The notes: generated by a model from the letters alone, not told the origin. DNA of 64,000 nt from Flemingiibacterium sp045579745 (GCA_045579745.1 JAZNMQ010000024.1:16443-80442); one strand, 5' to 3'. Shown: positions 31,136 to 40,237, numbered from the stretch's first letter. Numbers and translations: made by a program.

Positions 31136-33574
31136 TCAATCGCACTTAAGAGTTAAAACCGTGATAAAAATTCTGCCGTATCTGTTCTGCTTTTCAATCG
31201 TGTATTTTTTGGCAAGTGCTTCATCCTGTCCAAAGACATCGTCCGTTTCATCCTCGCAGATAACCCATGCACCCTCTGCAAGCAGGTCCGATTCGGCGAG
31301 CAAATGAAGCGACTTTTGAAGCATACCGCTATTGTACGGCGGGTCAAGAAATACATAGTCAAATTTGTATTTTCCTTTTGATACGCGAAGATATTCGGCG
31401 TAATCGGAGAGCACAAGCCTGCAGCGCTCCCAAAGATGTGTTTTCTGAGCATTCTTTTTGATGATCGCGACCGCTTCCGCCGATTTGTCAACAAGCACCG
31501 CTTTTTCAGCGCCTCGGCTGAGTGCCTCAAGTCCTAACTGACCGCTTCCCGCGAAAAGGTCGAGCACAGTCGTATCGACAAGATCAAACTGTATCATACT
31601 GAAAAGTGCTTCTTTTACGCGCTCTGCAGTCGGTCTTGTTGCCTCGCCCTCAAGCGTGTCAAGCCTGATGCCTCGCGCGGATCCCGTAATAATTCTCATT
31701 GGTATTTCTCCTATTTTTTTCGTACTTGCATGTTTTTTGAAAAAATGCGCAATAATCGCATCGGCGTTGGCAGAGGTTATTCCGGAAACTTTCATAAGCT
31801 CTGATTTGTCCGCATTTTTTATTGCCGTAAGACTGCGAAAATGTGCAAGCAAGCTCTTAGCCTTTATTCTGCCGATTCCGTCGATATCCTCAAGAGTTGA
31901 ATGCTTCAGAGTCTTTGATTTTGCATTCTCCATTCGGGTAATCGTATATCGATGAACCTCTTCCTGCAGCTTGTATATAAACTGAAAAACCGCCTGCTCG
32001 CGCGAAATGCTGATTTCATTAATATCATCAGTCAGCGCACGCGTTTTGTGGAAATCATCCTTGACCATTCCGAACACTGGTATTTCGCATCCAAGCTCAG
32101 CCATAAGCTCGCGTATTACAGAAACATGAGCTTTTCCGCCGTCAAGCAAAATCAAGTCAGGTGCCCCTCCGAACGATTCGTCCGTCAAATGATTGAGCCG
32201 CCTTGAAAGCGCTTCCCTCATCGCCCCGTAATCGTCTATGCCATCGGTCGTTTTTATTTTAAATGTTCGATAGTCCGATTTTTTAAGCTTGCAGTTTTCG
32301 GCTACAATCATGCCTGCAGTTATGTTATCATTGCCGAAATTTGAAATATCATATGCTTCTATCCGCTCCGGAACGACCTCGAGCGAAAGCATTGATGCGA
32401 GCTTAACGAGCGTTTTGTTATCCTTTTCCGACTGTGCCTTGTAAAGCAGAGCTTGCTGCTTTGCGTTGTCGTAAACCATTTCGCAAAGCCTGCGCCTATC
32501 TCCGCGTTCGGGAGTCCGGATATCAGGCTTGTAGCCAACTCTTTGCCTTATCGCTTCAGTCAGCGCGGCGAGCTCCTCATTCGGGAGCGTAAAATCCAAA
32601 ATTATCTCCCTTGGAACATATTCGCGGATATTGTAAAGCTCGGACAGAAACGCCGACATATTCTCCTCATCGATTATCTGCTCGGCAGGGAAAATAAAAT
32701 GCTCGTTATCGGTGATACTGCCGCCGCGAATATAGAACACAGAAATGCAGGAGCAAATCTCGTCAGTATACAGCGCGATAACATCCTCCTCGGTGTCGGG
32801 GGAGCCGACGACCTTTTGCCGCTGCCAAAGCTTTGACAGCGCCTCGATGCGATCACGGTATCTTGCCGCAGCTTCAAACATCAAATTATCCGAAGCAAAC
32901 TCCATCTTTTCCCGAAGTGACGATTCGCATTCCGAAAAAGAACCGCGTAGGAAGCTGGCAACCTCTTTAAAAATTGCGCGATATTCCTCGCTCGAGATCT
33001 CGCCCGTGCAGGGAGCTATACACATACCGATGTGACGATTTAAGCAAGGCCGTTCCTTGCCGATATCCCGCGGAAACTCGCGCGAGCATGATGCTATACC
33101 GAAAGCCTTCTGAATCGTGCCGAGTATGCTGTAAACCGCAGAAATGCTCGAATAGGGTCCAAAATATCTTGCGCCGTCCGCAAGCCGTTTTCGAGTTACG
33201 GTCAGCTTCGGATACTCATCATTTACTGTCAGCTTGATATACGGATACGACTTCGAATCCTTTAATTTAATATTGTATTTCGGAGTATACTGCTTAATCA
33301 GACTGTTTTCGAGCGACAGCGCTTCAATCTCGGTATCGGTGAGAATATAGTCAAAGCTGTATACCATCGAAACCATTCGGCGTGTTTTTTCATTGTGCTT
33401 TGCCGATTCATGAAAATATGACGACACACGGTTTTTCAGCGCACGGGATTTTCCGACATAAATCACTTTCCCGTTTTTGTCTTTCATGATATAAACGCCC
33501 GGGCGCAGAGGAAGCCTGTTTGCCTTTTCAAGCAAAAGCTCGCGCCGTTTGTCGTATGAAGCCTTTGTGTCCAT
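31136..33574 (-). CDS. uvrC-rsmD: UvrC-RsmD fusion: excinuclease subunit C plus 16S rRNA G966 methyltransferase
   Basis: One 812-residue open frame holds two complete proteins. Residues 1 to about 615 are UvrC: GIY-YIG nuclease (PGVYIMKDKNGKVIYVGKS), the four cluster cysteines in CSREFP...CLNRHIGMCIAPC, the UVR motif (FEAAARYRDRIEAL), the RNase H-like nuclease (EAYDISNF, LLDGGKAHVS, EVHRYTI) and C-terminal helix-hairpin-helix repeats (DIDGIGRIKAKSLL, KVSGITSANADAI). From Met626 comes full-length RsmD (187 residues): MRIITGSARGIRLDT, TRPTAERVKEALFSM, DLFAGSGQLGLEALSRGA and FDYVFLDPPY. The codons of the linker KKIGEIP contain AGGAG 8 nt before Met626, so free RsmD may also be made. A GIY-YIG repair nuclease and an rRNA methylase have no known shared step. 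Confidence 0.95.
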   Translation of the reverse strand: MDTKASYDKRRELLLEKANRLPLRPGVYIMKDKNGKVIYVGKSRALKNRVSSYFHESAKHNEKTRRMVSMVYSFDYILTDTEIEALSLENSLIKQYTPKYNIKLKDSKSYPYIKLTVNDEYPKLTVTRKRLADGARYFGPYSSISAVYSILGTIQKAFGIASCSREFPRDIGKERPCLNRHIGMCIAPCTGEISSEEYRAIFKEVASFLRGSFSECESSLREKMEFASDNLMFEAAARYRDRIEALSKLWQRQKVVGSPDTEEDVIALYTDEICSCISVFYIRGGSITDNEHFIFPAEQIIDEENMSAFLSELYNIREYVPREIILDFTLPNEELAALTEAIRQRVGYKPDIRTPERGDRRRLCEMVYDNAKQQALLYKAQSEKDNKTLVKLASMLSLEVVPERIEAYDISNFGNDNITAGMIVAENCKLKKSDYRTFKIKTTDGIDDYGAMREALSRRLNHLTDESFGGAPDLILLDGGKAHVSVIRELMAELGCEIPVFGMVKDDFHKTRALTDDINEISISREQAVFQFIYKLQEEVHRYTITRMENAKSKTLKHSTLEDIDGIGRIKAKSLLAHFRSLTAIKNADKSELMKVSGITSANADAIIAHFFKKHASTKKIGEIPMRIITGSARGIRLDTLEGEATRPTAERVKEALFSMIQFDLVDTTVLDLFAGSGQLGLEALSRGAEKAVLVDKSAEAVAIIKKNAQKTHLWERCRLVLSDYAEYLRVSKGKYKFDYVFLDPPYNSGMLQKSLHLLAESDLLAEGAWVICEDETDDVFGQDEALAKKYTIEKQNRYGRIFITVLTLKCD
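31699..31714 (-). promoter_or_regulatory. internal ribosome site and start codon of the RsmD moiety
   Basis: Minus strand: AGGAGA followed by AATACCA and ATG (A at 31699), in frame with the fusion. The spacing of 8 nt is ideal, as expected for a formerly separate rsmD gene. Confidence 0.6.
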
Positions 33575-33610
33575 TATTTTCTCCGTTGCTCAAAAAATAG
33601 TATTTGCAAA

Positions 33611-33652
33611 TAAAAGACGAGTCGAGTTGACTTTGCCAAACCGCGACCCGTC
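33611..33652 (-). terminator. terminator after the HPr gene
   Basis: Minus strand: GACGGGTCG (33652-33644) pairs with CGACTCGTC (33624-33616) with one G-U pair, followed by TTTTATTT. It lies between HPr and the uvrC-rsmD gene. Confidence 0.75.
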
Positions 33653-33675
33653 ATTATTCTTAAATCTTCAGATGC

Positions 33676-33939
33676 TCACTCGCCAAATCCTGTATCGATA
33701 AGCTCGCACAGTGCGTTAAGAGCGTCCATCTCATCGTTTCCGTCAGCAATCAGGGTTATTGTCATGCCTTTTGTGATACCGAGCGAAAGTACACCGAGTA
33801 AGCTCTTTGCATTCACGCGTCTGTCTTCTTTTTCGACCCAAATAGAACTCTGGAACGAATTTGCTTTCTGGATAAAGAAGGTCGCAGGTCTTGCGTGGAG
33901 ACCGACGTTATTCTTAATAGTGACATTACGGGAATTCAT
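33676..33939 (-). CDS. ptsH: HPr-family phosphocarrier protein
   Basis: 87 residues, PTS HPr fold. It has the active-site His15 in GLHARP, so it can accept phosphate from enzyme I (the Crh paralogue has Gln there), and Ser46 in NAKSLLGVLSLGI, the HPr-kinase site used in carbon catabolite control. No ptsI neighbours it. A good promoter lies about 110 nt upstream and a terminator follows, so it is monocistronic. It could be the general HPr of the cell or one of several; the symbol is by family. Confidence 0.92.
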   Translation of the reverse strand: MNSRNVTIKNNVGLHARPATFFIQKANSFQSSIWVEKEDRRVNAKSLLGVLSLGITKGMTITLIADGNDEMDALNALCELIDTGFGE

Positions 33940-34046
33940 TACGTTCTCTCCTATTCATAAATAATAATTTTAAAACCGGGGAGCTTGACCTCGCACTTCG
34001 TCCATTTGCGACAGACCGGCTCTTATCCGAATATAATCCTAATTAT

Positions 34047-34075
34047 AGTATAACAGATTGTTTTATAAAAATCAA
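34047..34075 (-). promoter_or_regulatory. promoter of the HPr gene
   Basis: Minus strand: TTGATT (34075-34070), 17 nt, TATACT (34052-34047). The leader of about 100 nt can form a small hairpin (TCGCA/TGCGA) and ends at GGAGAG before the ATG. The rest of the 240-nt gap up to 34179 shows nothing else clear. Confidence 0.7.
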
Positions 34076-34179
34076 TAGTTTTTTTGCATATAATTATATT
34101 GACTTAGTTTCTTTTCTCTGTAATATTCGATTCAAAGTGATAAATTTTTATTATTAATTATACGCATTTCGCTTCCCGT

Positions 34180-34686
34180 TTACTCGGAAATCTTCTCAAT
34201 GTCGGTTACGGTCAAGGAAACATCAAGTGTTGAGCTTTGAACATTCACAACGCTTCCGGGGGCGATGTAATTCGTTCCGTCGAGCAAAAATCCGCTTTCT
34301 CCGAATGTACCTGAGCACACAAAGGTTCCGCGAACATCCATTCGGTTGTTTTCGGAAAACGTCTTGACAAGCTTTCCGTCAAGAGAAGGAATATATAACT
34401 CCGCAGGCATGAACTGCGTACTTTCAAGCACTCCGAAATCAGTTCCGATTGTCGGAGAATAGTATGTGTCCCCAATATCCATGTAGTCGCAGGACTGCTC
34501 GTTTATGTTTTGGATATAAAATGATACTCTTGCTTTGTCACGATTGTTTCCGACAACTATTTTTTCAACCACCCCTGCACGGAGAGCAATACCGATTACA
34601 GCTCCTATTACAGCAAGAATGATAAGGAAATCTATCACATTCGGTTTAAGTCTTTTTTTGCTTGGTTTAACCGTCTTAGAATCCAT
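34180..34686 (-). CDS. DUF4330-family membrane-anchored protein, copy 2
   Basis: 168 residues. A Lys-rich cytoplasmic start, one membrane helix at about 18-38 (NVIDFLIILAVIGAVIGIAL), then an extracytoplasmic beta-rich domain with DIGDTYYSPTIGTDFGVLES and GFLLDGTNYIAPGSVVNVQSS. It resembles the preceding gene in layout and in the paired (G)-x-(Y/F)-x-I-DG-x-(Y/N)-Y-I-x-x-G-x-x-V-N-V ending, so the two are tandem paralogues. The TAATG overlap joins them. The function of DUF4330 is unknown; here it trails MurJ and an O-antigen-ligase-like protein. Confidence 0.75.
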   Translation of the reverse strand: MDSKTVKPSKKRLKPNVIDFLIILAVIGAVIGIALRAGVVEKIVVGNNRDKARVSFYIQNINEQSCDYMDIGDTYYSPTIGTDFGVLESTQFMPAELYIPSLDGKLVKTFSENNRMDVRGTFVCSGTFGESGFLLDGTNYIAPGSVVNVQSSTLDVSLTVTDIEKISE

Positions 34687-35183
34687 TATTTTTTAACCTC
34701 CTTTATCTCGATGCAATAGCCGCTGCCCGTATAATTCGGAGTACGGACATTTACTGCTGTTCCGACGGAAATGCGGTACCCGCCGTCGATCATGTACATT
34801 CCGTTTTCTCCTATGACCGCATCGGATGCAACGGTCATCTGAACATTAATATGCCCGGGGTATTCGGAAACCGTGGCTTCGCCTTTGGTCAGATCATTGC
34901 CACTGTAAAGTGCACTCGTTGTGCCGATCGCACGTATCTTTCCAATCTGATACTTTGCAACCGAATCCGTCACAAGCGTTCCGATATCGAAATTATCCGC
35001 AAATTCCTCGCGAATCTGCCTGAACTCCACCACGTATTCGATCGAAACATTCTCAGCATTTTCACCGTTTATGCCTCGAACAACGACAATTGCCGCCGCA
35101 GCGCCTATCACCGCAAGTATTATAATCAGAATCAGCGCGTCAACCGCATTGAACTTTCGTTTCTTAGTTTTAATATTCGCCAT
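34686..35183 (-). CDS. DUF4330-family membrane-anchored protein, copy 1
   Basis: 165 residues, with a basic start (KTKKRKFNAVDALILI), one membrane helix at about 12-34 and an extracytoplasmic domain containing DIGTLVTDSVAKYQIGKIRAI and MYMIDGGYRISVGTAVNVRT. Homologous in pattern to the next gene. The stop TAA shares one base with the next ATG. A 49-nt gap separates it from the O-antigen-ligase-like gene. It could be an accessory subunit for surface polymer assembly, but that is inference from neighbours alone. Confidence 0.75.
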   Translation of the reverse strand: MANIKTKKRKFNAVDALILIIILAVIGAAAAIVVVRGINGENAENVSIEYVVEFRQIREEFADNFDIGTLVTDSVAKYQIGKIRAIGTTSALYSGNDLTKGEATVSEYPGHINVQMTVASDAVIGENGMYMIDGGYRISVGTAVNVRTPNYTGSGYCIEIKEVKK

Positions 35184-35232
35184 TTGCTACCTCCACTATT
35201 TCTATTGAGCTTTGTGTTACAAGGTTAGTTTA

Positions 35233-37164
35233 TTATAAATACTCTTGTTTGACAGCCGTTGCAAAAAGTGTTCTCCGTACAGCCGCTCCAAGTCCTATCA
35301 GCATCCAGAACATCAAGAACACACGGTAGTTATACCATATATAATCCGTCATTCCCTGCGCAAGCACTGAGAAGATTCCGCAAAATATCGCCGTAGACAA
35401 AAGCTTCTCCACCCTTTTTTCTTTTGCATGAAGCGTAAAGCTGCTTTGAACATAGGTGAACAGCACCGCAAGAAAGACTATCAAGCCAATAATTCCGAGC
35501 TCGACTGTTATCTGCAAATAAAGATTATGCGAATGCGGAGCACTTTCAATCGCCGCAAGCGAATAATAAGGATACACACACCTGAAGGAATCCGTTCCGA
35601 TTCCGACACCGCTCTGCCAATAATCCTTTATCATTCTGAAAACGCCGCGCCATATATTTACTCGGTATGATGTCGAGCTGTCGCCAAGATTTCCTATACT
35701 TAGAAATCTCTGCGTTATGCTCTCGGGAAGCACAAACGGCAAGAACGGTATTGCAAAGCTTCCGAAAAGTATTGCAGTCAGTGTATGACGGCTGTACATC
35801 AGCATGAAAAGAACGATACCTATCATAAAGCCAAGCCATGCGCCGCGCGACCATGTATAGATAAGACATCCGCCCACTGCAAGTCCTGCAATCGCAAAGG
35901 CAAGCCTTTTACGGGGCGCCGAAGCATTTAAGAATAATGCGAGTATCAGAGGCAAGATCATTATAAGGTATTCAGCAAGAACATTCGGATTTTCGAATGT
36001 TGAAACAACACGTCCTTCGATTTGACTGAACATATCGGCATCCTGCCACGTCTGGTCAACCGTTCCGAAGAAATTCTGATACAGACCGTAAAGAGCTACC
36101 ATGCTTCCCGACGCAACAACGCCTATTACACAGCGCATGATCCATTCCTTTGAGCGAATCAAATTCACGACAAGGAAATATGCAAGCATAAACGCTACAT
36201 AAACAAGCATCGGTTTCATGCTTGCCCTCGAAGCGGCAATAAAGCCGCCGCCGATCATCAGTATCATGAACAGCAGAATCGTTCCGTCCAAAAAATCAAG
36301 TTTAATTGAGCGCTTTCCGCGAATCACTTTAATGAAGAAGCAAATCGCAGTGTATAGCACTGCCGCAACAAGCGACATCGTAGGCGCAAAAGGAAGTGCC
36401 GTAATTATTGCCACAACGCCGAATTCGGGTCGGATCAATACGAGAAAAGCTGCAATAAGACCCGCAATACCAAGCAGCAAATAGAGCGGCTTTACAAAAT
36501 ACGATACCACTCCGAACATAATTCCGATAACGAATGCAATATGGAATCTGCCCTCTCGCTCTTTATACCCCTCGAGAGCCTCTCTGCGAATACCGATCAC
36601 ATCGAAAAGTGCAAATCGTGCAATCGGGCTTTTAAGCAAGGCAGATACAAGCGTCATTCGTGAGGCTATCATTATAACCGAAGCTATCAGCATAAAGACA
36701 AGCGTTATGACAACTCCCGAATCAATCGCCTCAATAGGATTATCCATCTGGGGACGCGTGAAGAAAAAAGTCTTGAAAACATATACTATCGCGCTGTAAA
36801 GAGATGCGGCAAACATAAATATGCCGTATGTCTTCATTGAGCTTGACAGCAGCCTCTCAAGCATAGCCTTGATATAATCGAGTATCGCACTGTTTTCGAT
36901 TGTACGAGCGGTTTTCTGCTTGACAGGCTTAAAAATACGCTCGTTTATATTGATGCGCTTTGCATGAGTAATCAACGCGCTCGATGAGGTGATCCCGTCA
37001 AGCGAATCATATGAGGTGAAAATGCCTCCGAAGAATCCGCTTCCAAGCTTTTGATAGATGATTTCCGCTAATCTGTCAAGCAGGGTTATGATCATTGAGG
37101 ATGCAAAAAGATTTCCCACAGCACTCAGGCCTTTTGTGCTATTTCGGTTTTTTTTCAAATCCAA
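35233..37164 (-). CDS. O-antigen ligase/polymerase-like membrane protein
   Basis: 643 residues. After about 220 residues with two or three membrane helices and soluble stretches, a Wzy/WaaL-type core with ten or so helices follows. The family signatures are TWSRGAWLGFMIG, the periplasmic loop with RVNIWRGVFRMIKDYWQSGVGIG, and ESAPHSHNLYLQITVELGIIG. Such proteins join or polymerise lipid-linked glycans, in Gram-positives usually wall polymers or exopolysaccharide. It sits 14 nt after murJ and before the DUF4330 pair. The donor and acceptor glycans cannot be told. Confidence 0.85.
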   Translation of the reverse strand: MDLKKNRNSTKGLSAVGNLFASSMIITLLDRLAEIIYQKLGSGFFGGIFTSYDSLDGITSSSALITHAKRININERIFKPVKQKTARTIENSAILDYIKAMLERLLSSSMKTYGIFMFAASLYSAIVYVFKTFFFTRPQMDNPIEAIDSGVVITLVFMLIASVIMIASRMTLVSALLKSPIARFALFDVIGIRREALEGYKEREGRFHIAFVIGIMFGVVSYFVKPLYLLLGIAGLIAAFLVLIRPEFGVVAIITALPFAPTMSLVAAVLYTAICFFIKVIRGKRSIKLDFLDGTILLFMILMIGGGFIAASRASMKPMLVYVAFMLAYFLVVNLIRSKEWIMRCVIGVVASGSMVALYGLYQNFFGTVDQTWQDADMFSQIEGRVVSTFENPNVLAEYLIMILPLILALFLNASAPRKRLAFAIAGLAVGGCLIYTWSRGAWLGFMIGIVLFMLMYSRHTLTAILFGSFAIPFLPFVLPESITQRFLSIGNLGDSSTSYRVNIWRGVFRMIKDYWQSGVGIGTDSFRCVYPYYSLAAIESAPHSHNLYLQITVELGIIGLIVFLAVLFTYVQSSFTLHAKEKRVEKLLSTAIFCGIFSVLAQGMTDYIWYNYRVFLMFWMLIGLGAAVRRTLFATAVKQEYL

Positions 37165-37178
37165 GCCTCCTTATTCTG

Positions 37179-38753
37179 TCATTCGCCAAAACGAATGCGT
37201 ACAAGCTTTGTGTAAACAAGGTACGCAGCCGCGGATGGGATAAATATTATCAATGACTTAATTAAATTAGTCAAAAATGATGCTTCAAAGGGCGTGCTGC
37301 TCACAGCCTTGGAAAGCAGCGAGCAGATCACGAACACTATCGCGCCGCCAACTGCTATCTTGAGAACATTTCTGACAAAGCCCCAGGTTAAAAGTCCGCG
37401 CGTGCGTTTAAGAGCAAAAACGATCAGCACAATCGCACATACCGCCTGACCTGCCGCGTTTGAAATTCCGACCGCGCCGATATCGAAAAGCTCTGCCGAT
37501 GTCAGAGCTGAGCCTACAGCTATGTTCGCAATGATTCCCGCAATCGCCGAGAACATCGGCACACGAGGCTGACCGAGCGAATAAAACACGCGCGAAAAGA
37601 GCTCTATTACGCAGAATGCAGGCATTGCGGCAAGAATAAATCTCAGCGTTCGTGCTGTGTTATAAGCGTCCTCGGCAGTAAATGCACCGCGCATGTATAT
37701 TATAGCCGTTCCCTCTCCTGCAAGCACAAGTGCCGCTGACATAAACGGAACGATTATAAGCATAGCCGATACAAGTCCTGTCCTGACGGTCGCGGAAAAC
37801 CTTTCGGTTTCACCCTCGGCTATCATTTTTGATATTTTCGGGAATGTGTAATTGCAAATACTGTAGGTGAGCGTTCCTGCAATTATTACATAAATGTTGT
37901 TTGCATAATCAAAAACGGTTGTTGCACCTGTGATGCCGGAGCTTGAAGCTACATGAGCCGCAAAGAATTGCCCAAGCAGGATTCCAGCAGGTGCAAGCCA
38001 TGAGCCGACCATGATAGGCGGTGCCATTTTTATAGCACGGCGCAGGGCTTCATTTTTGAAATTCAGTATCAGCTTATACTTAAAGCCTTTTCTCCAAAGA
38101 GGAACCACGAGCGTAATAAGCTGTATCAGCCATGATAAAAGATACGCTACCGTCAAGCCGTAAATGCCCTTGTCGCCGAGCATCCGATTGAATACGGCAA
38201 GGTATATAACAACACCGGCATTTGAGGTTGCGCTGATAAGTGCCGGTGCTATAAATGAGCCCTTAGATTGAAGCACTCCGACGAGCGTATATGCCGCTCC
38301 CGTAAAGATTACAAGCGGAAACATTATGCGTGTCAGCGTAACGGCAAGCTCTGTCGTGTACTCGTCAAGCCCCTGCGTTATCAGCCCTATAAACGGCCTT
38401 GCGAATACAATTCCGACAAGCGCAAGAGCTCCGCAAAGAAGCATGATAAAGTTTAAAAAAATGCACGCAAAATTATCAGCTTCGCTGTCAGCGCTTTTGG
38501 AGTCCTTTTCCTTGAAGCTGTTGTATATCGGTATAAAACATCCGAGCACGGCCGCCGCAAGAAACATATCGAAGAACGCAAGAGGAAGCTTTGATGCGGC
38601 TGTAAAAGCATTCGCCTGCGCAGAAGTGCCGTATGCGTTAGCCTGCAATACGCCTCTAAGCATTCCGAGAAGCTTCGCAATTACCGTTGCGCCCATCATA
38701 ATCACTACCGTTTTGACGGCTCTCTTTTCGGTTTTGTTCCCGTTATTTCCCAT
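37179..38753 (-). CDS. murJ: lipid II flippase MurJ (MviN family)
   Basis: Flips lipid II, or a related lipid-linked precursor, across the membrane. 524 residues with about 14 hydrophobic helices in the MOP/MATE fold: N-terminal VVIMMGATVIAKLLGMLRGVLQANAYG, then ALPLAFFD-type KLPLAFFDMFLAAAVLGCFIPIYN, RIMFPLVIFTGAAYTLVGVLQSKG, and VFYSLGQPRVPM. The ATG at 38753 is chosen for AAGGTGG 7 nt upstream; the ATG at 38774 lies inside the trmD end. It shares a transcript with rimM, trmD and the O-antigen-ligase-like gene, so its main cargo could be another lipid-linked sugar. Confidence 0.9.
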   Translation of the reverse strand: MGNNGNKTEKRAVKTVVIMMGATVIAKLLGMLRGVLQANAYGTSAQANAFTAASKLPLAFFDMFLAAAVLGCFIPIYNSFKEKDSKSADSEADNFACIFLNFIMLLCGALALVGIVFARPFIGLITQGLDEYTTELAVTLTRIMFPLVIFTGAAYTLVGVLQSKGSFIAPALISATSNAGVVIYLAVFNRMLGDKGIYGLTVAYLLSWLIQLITLVVPLWRKGFKYKLILNFKNEALRRAIKMAPPIMVGSWLAPAGILLGQFFAAHVASSSGITGATTVFDYANNIYVIIAGTLTYSICNYTFPKISKMIAEGETERFSATVRTGLVSAMLIIVPFMSAALVLAGEGTAIIYMRGAFTAEDAYNTARTLRFILAAMPAFCVIELFSRVFYSLGQPRVPMFSAIAGIIANIAVGSALTSAELFDIGAVGISNAAGQAVCAIVLIVFALKRTRGLLTWGFVRNVLKIAVGGAIVFVICSLLSKAVSSTPFEASFLTNLIKSLIIFIPSAAAYLVYTKLVRIRFGE

Positions 38754-38766
38754 GTCATGACCACCT

Positions 38767-39516
38767 TCAGTCATTTTTGGAGTCCGACGGCAATTTCACG
38801 CCGTGATTAGTTTTTTCAAGTAAATCGGGACGGCATTCAAGCGTTTTTTTAAGTGCCTGCTCATGCCGCCATTTTTCTATATTGGCATGGTGTCCCGAAA
38901 GAAGAACCTCAGGAACAAGCCTTCCCATAAAATCGTACGGACGAGTATACTGCGGATATTCAAGCATGCCCGATGCGATGCTCTCGCCGCGCCAGCAGTC
39001 CTCGTTTGAGAGCACTCCGTCAAGCATTCGGGATATGCAGTCAACCAAAATGCAAGCAGGAAGCTCGCCTCCGGTCAGCACATAATCACCTATTGACAGT
39101 TCCTCGTCAACTATTTCCTCGATTATCCGCTCGTCAACGCCCTCATAGTGTCCGCAGAGTATGATTATATTATCATACTTTGTCAGCTCATAAGCGTGCT
39201 TTTGCGTTAGCACCTTTCCTCGAGGCGACATGTAGATCACGCGTCTGCGAGCAGGATTTTCGCGTTCTTTATCAGCTTCGAGCTGAGAATCAAGCACTGC
39301 GCGGTAGCAACCGTATATCGGCTCCGCACTCATCAGCATTCCCATTCCACCGCCATACGGAGTATCATCTACCCGACGATGCTTATTTGTCGACCAGTCG
39401 CGAATATTGTGTGAATGAATCTCAACAATCCCGTTTTCCTGAGCTCTGCCGATTATGCTCGAGGAAAGCACATTATCGACCATATCGGGAAACAGGGTCA
39501 TAATATCAAATCTCAT
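38767..39516 (-). CDS. trmD: tRNA (guanine37-N1)-methyltransferase
   Basis: Methylates G37 of tRNAs reading CNN codons. 249 residues from the ATG at 39516, inside the rimM 3' end (11-nt overlap), with GAGG 6 nt upstream. Seen: MRFDIMTLFPDMVDN, RDWSTNKHRRVDDTPYGGGMGM, the knot region ILCGHYEGVDERI, DEELSIGDYVLTGGELPA and LLSGHHANIEKWR. An earlier in-frame start at 39558 has no support. The usual rpsP-rimM-trmD-rplS group is cut down to rimM-trmD here. Confidence 0.96.
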   Translation of the reverse strand: MRFDIMTLFPDMVDNVLSSSIIGRAQENGIVEIHSHNIRDWSTNKHRRVDDTPYGGGMGMLMSAEPIYGCYRAVLDSQLEADKERENPARRRVIYMSPRGKVLTQKHAYELTKYDNIIILCGHYEGVDERIIEEIVDEELSIGDYVLTGGELPACILVDCISRMLDGVLSNEDCWRGESIASGMLEYPQYTRPYDFMGRLVPEVLLSGHHANIEKWRHEQALKKTLECRPDLLEKTNHGVKLPSDSKND

Positions 39517-40078
39517 CGCTGTCCTCGGCTTCTTTTGTGATAATTTCTGCATTCCCATCGAACATGCCTGCTATCGGGCACAGATAGACTCCGTCGTCAG
39601 CGTCAATATGGCCGATAAATTCATCTACCGCAGGCACAAGAACCTCCTTGCCGTCCAAGGCTTTAACGCAGAACAGATCGGATGCCGGACTTTCAATAAC
39701 ATCAACAAGCTCGCCGAGCCTTTGACCCGTTCCCTCATCGAACACGGGAAGTCCGATTATATCAGCGATAAAGACTCTGTCATCCTCGAGCTCGATATCA
39801 TCGCGGTCAGCATATACGACCCTGTTTTTGAGCAGCTGAGCCGCTTCAGGCGAGTCAATTCCATAAAAATACGCAAGCACACGACCTTTGTGTATGGAAG
39901 CCTTTGTTATTTCAAGCGAGAGAAACTCGTCCTTTTTTTTATAGTATATTTTTTTGAGCGCTAATATTACATCGGGAGAATCACACCACGGTTCAATTTT
40001 GCACGCACCGCGAACGCCGTGAGTTCCAACGATTTTTCCGCACTCAAGATACTGTTCTTTTTTGGAAAGCTCTGACAT
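39506..40078 (-). CDS. rimM: ribosome maturation factor RimM
   Basis: Assists 30S maturation near ribosomal protein S19. 190 residues: N-terminal RimM domain (ECGKIVGTHGVRGACKIEP) and a C-terminal PRC-barrel (LGELVDVIESPASDLFCVK, EVLVPAVDEFI). GAGGTG precedes the ATG and a consensus promoter lies upstream, so it heads the operon rimM-trmD-murJ-ligase-DUF4330s. Confidence 0.95.
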   Translation of the reverse strand: MSELSKKEQYLECGKIVGTHGVRGACKIEPWCDSPDVILALKKIYYKKKDEFLSLEITKASIHKGRVLAYFYGIDSPEAAQLLKNRVVYADRDDIELEDDRVFIADIIGLPVFDEGTGQRLGELVDVIESPASDLFCVKALDGKEVLVPAVDEFIGHIDADDGVYLCPIAGMFDGNAEIITKEAEDSDEI

Positions 40079-40130
40079 TAAACTGACACCTCATACTTTT
40101 AAAGCTGTATATAAAGATATAGTTAATAAT

Positions 40131-40159
40131 ATTGTAACACATTTTTGCGCGGTATTCAA
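40131..40159 (-). promoter_or_regulatory. promoter of the rimM operon
   Basis: Minus strand: TTGAAT (40159-40154), 17 nt, TACAAT (40136-40131). Confidence 0.8.
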
Positions 40160-40207
40160 TGATTATTCGCAAAATTTATTAAATGTACATATTTATGGCA
40201 TAACCTC

Positions 40208-40236
40208 TTGCATTTTAAGCCGTTTTTTGATACAAT
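40208..40236 (+). promoter_or_regulatory. promoter of the glycerate kinase gene
   Basis: TTGCAT (40208-40213), 17 nt, TACAAT (40231-40236). It is divergent from the rimM promoter. Confidence 0.75.
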
Positions 40237-40237
40237 C

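Noticed and set aside
33940..34046. Riboswitch or T-box in the HPr leader
   Set aside because: Only a short TCGCA/TGCGA hairpin is clear; no conserved T-box or riboswitch core was found there or elsewhere in the window.
35428..35670. Short frames opposite the O-antigen-ligase-like gene
   Set aside because: No ribosome site or family features; frames of this kind occur opposite most genes in the window.
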